NCBI GenBank assembly: GCA_003454975.1
Contig: DMST01000049.1
Location: forward strand, 5,982 to 12,179
DNA: 6,198 nucleotides
Reading direction: 5' to 3'
From: Cytophagales bacterium
Lineage (GTDB): Bacteria > Bacteroidota > Bacteroidia > Cytophagales > Cyclobacteriaceae
In this document: positions 5,355-6,198 of the stretch, piece by piece
Layout of the letters: the number at the start of each line of letters is the position of its first letter
Numbering within the stretch: the first letter of the stretch is position 1
Notes under the pieces: generated by a model
What the model was told of the DNA's origin: nothing
The model's input: the letters and a program-made list of their open reading frames with translations, nothing else
The model's database searches: none
Made by a program: the position numbers and the translations under genes

Positions 5355-6185
5355 ATGAAAACGCTGAACGAGTATTCAGTCCTGGGCTTGCTGTGCCTGC
5401 TGGTAGCGAGCTGCAGCCCCACCGAAGTGACCACCCCCGAGCTGGCCGATGAAGATTCTGCCCTACCGGGCACTCCGGCCCGAAATGCGCAAGCGCGAGC
5501 CGCCTGTGACCAGTGCAACACGGGCGACCACCCGAAGGATAACTATAACCTGAGCGGGTTTACGATGGAGGAGATCTACGGTAGCGTACACAGCAACACC
5601 AACGCCACGAGCAGTGCTGCTTGCGAAGCGGGGGTGTTCAACACGTGCAACGGCTACATGGTGATCTCCGGGCCGGACGGCGATAGCGAACGAGTAGAGC
5701 TGAAGCAATACCCCGGCACGGAGAGCCTGAGCGACGCGGCCTACCTGAAATTCCGCACGATCGTGGAAAACATACCGGGCTCGGGCAAGGAGGTGACCAT
5801 CGCGCAGATACATACCCGCGGCAGCGGGGTACAGCGGCCGCTGCTGCGCCTCTCCATCCGCAACGGCGGATACCTGACGTCTACGCTGGCCCACCAGTAC
5901 TCGGGCAGCTCTAGCTACACCAAGGACGACTGGTTCCAGATCAACCACGGCGACCGAATAGTGGTGGAGCTGAAGATACTGGGCTCGGGCAACCGGGTGC
6001 GCTGGTGGGTGAAGAACTACACCACGGGCCAGGAGCAACGGGTAACGTATGACCTGGACGACAGCGCCTACGACGACTGGAAGGACAAGAGCGGCACGTT
6101 CTACTTCAAAACGGGGGTGTACAACCAAGATGCGTTTAGCAGCCCCATGCGGCTGAGCTATTACTACTTTCAGTTTAGCTCCTAA
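5355..6185 (+). CDS. Secreted lipoprotein, polysaccharide lyase family 7 (alginate lyase-like)
   Basis: This is a 276-residue protein. A signal peptide with hydrophobic core VLGLLCLLVA ends in a lipobox LVASC with C20, so it is probably lipid-anchored in the outer envelope. A short linker (21-60) precedes the lyase domain (about 62-276). The three PL7 signature blocks are visible: RVELK (113-117, normally R-S/T-EL-R/K), QIH (151-153) and YFKTGVYNQ (250-258). R113, Q151, H153 and a tyrosine of the last block (Y250 or Y256) are the expected catalytic set of this beta-jelly-roll family, which cleaves alginate by beta-elimination. QIH forms often prefer G-containing alginate (family knowledge). 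Four cysteines (C51, C54, C90, C98) may form disulfides. The usual N-terminal PL7 start is not recognisable, so the substrate is less certain. The gene is about 60-65% GC and divergent from the ssp block, with no evident functional link. The ATG at 5355 gives the signal peptide. Confidence 0.85.
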   Translation: MKTLNEYSVLGLLCLLVASCSPTEVTTPELADEDSALPGTPARNAQARAACDQCNTGDHPKDNYNLSGFTMEEIYGSVHSNTNATSSAACEAGVFNTCNGYMVISGPDGDSERVELKQYPGTESLSDAAYLKFRTIVENIPGSGKEVTIAQIHTRGSGVQRPLLRLSIRNGGYLTSTLAHQYSGSSSYTKDDWFQINHGDRIVVELKILGSGNRVRWWVKNYTTGQEQRVTYDLDDSAYDDWKDKSGTFYFKTGVYNQDAFSSPMRLSYYYFQFSS

Positions 6186-6198
6186 TCGAAAAAAATCC

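Noticed and set aside
5463..6128. Minus-strand 221-codon open frame
   Set aside because: Antisense shadow of the GC-rich lipoprotein gene, with no recognisable domain and a low-complexity V/A/R-rich composition.
1..6198. CRISPR array, tRNA or rRNA
   Set aside because: No regularly spaced repeats or tRNA-like cloverleaf sequences were seen on either strand.

Overview
The window looks like a Bacteroidota chromosome, probably of the Cytophagia/Saprospiria kind. The sequence clues are a match to the Bacteroidota -7 promoter consensus (TAnnTTTG) next to a start codon, no clear Shine-Dalgarno sequences, a Bacteroidota-type cysteine desulfurase, a REP-type tyrosine transposase with a linker style I associate with this phylum, and a lipoprotein of the PL7 alginate-lyase family. 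Hand-counted GC is about 50% on the left and about 60-63% from roughly position 4260 rightwards.

Layout. Positions 1-5026 hold four genes on the minus strand, read right to left: a cysteine desulfurase (sspA/dndA-like, 3878-5026), a REP-associated tyrosine transposase (RAYT, 3099-3797), a DUF4007 protein (sspB-like, 2066-2968) and a large P-loop ATPase (sspC-like, 2076 down to the window edge, unfinished). The ATPase start overlaps the DUF4007 stop by 11 bp. A divergent intergenic region (5027-5354) rich in small inverted and direct repeats separates this block from a plus-strand secreted lipoprotein (5355-6185).

How the genes fit together. A cysteine desulfurase, a DUF4007 protein and a P-loop ATPase are three of the four parts of the SspABCD single-strand DNA phosphorothioation system. 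In it, SspA supplies sulfur, SspB nicks DNA, SspC is the ATPase and SspD is a PAPS-reductase-like sulfurtransferase. SspD is not in the window and would be expected beyond position 1. The unusual point is that a RAYT gene lies between sspA and sspBC. The RAYT carries a perfect 28-bp REP-like palindrome in frame inside its own coding sequence. sspB appears to have its own promoter downstream of the RAYT. The lipoprotein has no evident link to the sulfur system and is probably ordinary host flanking sequence.
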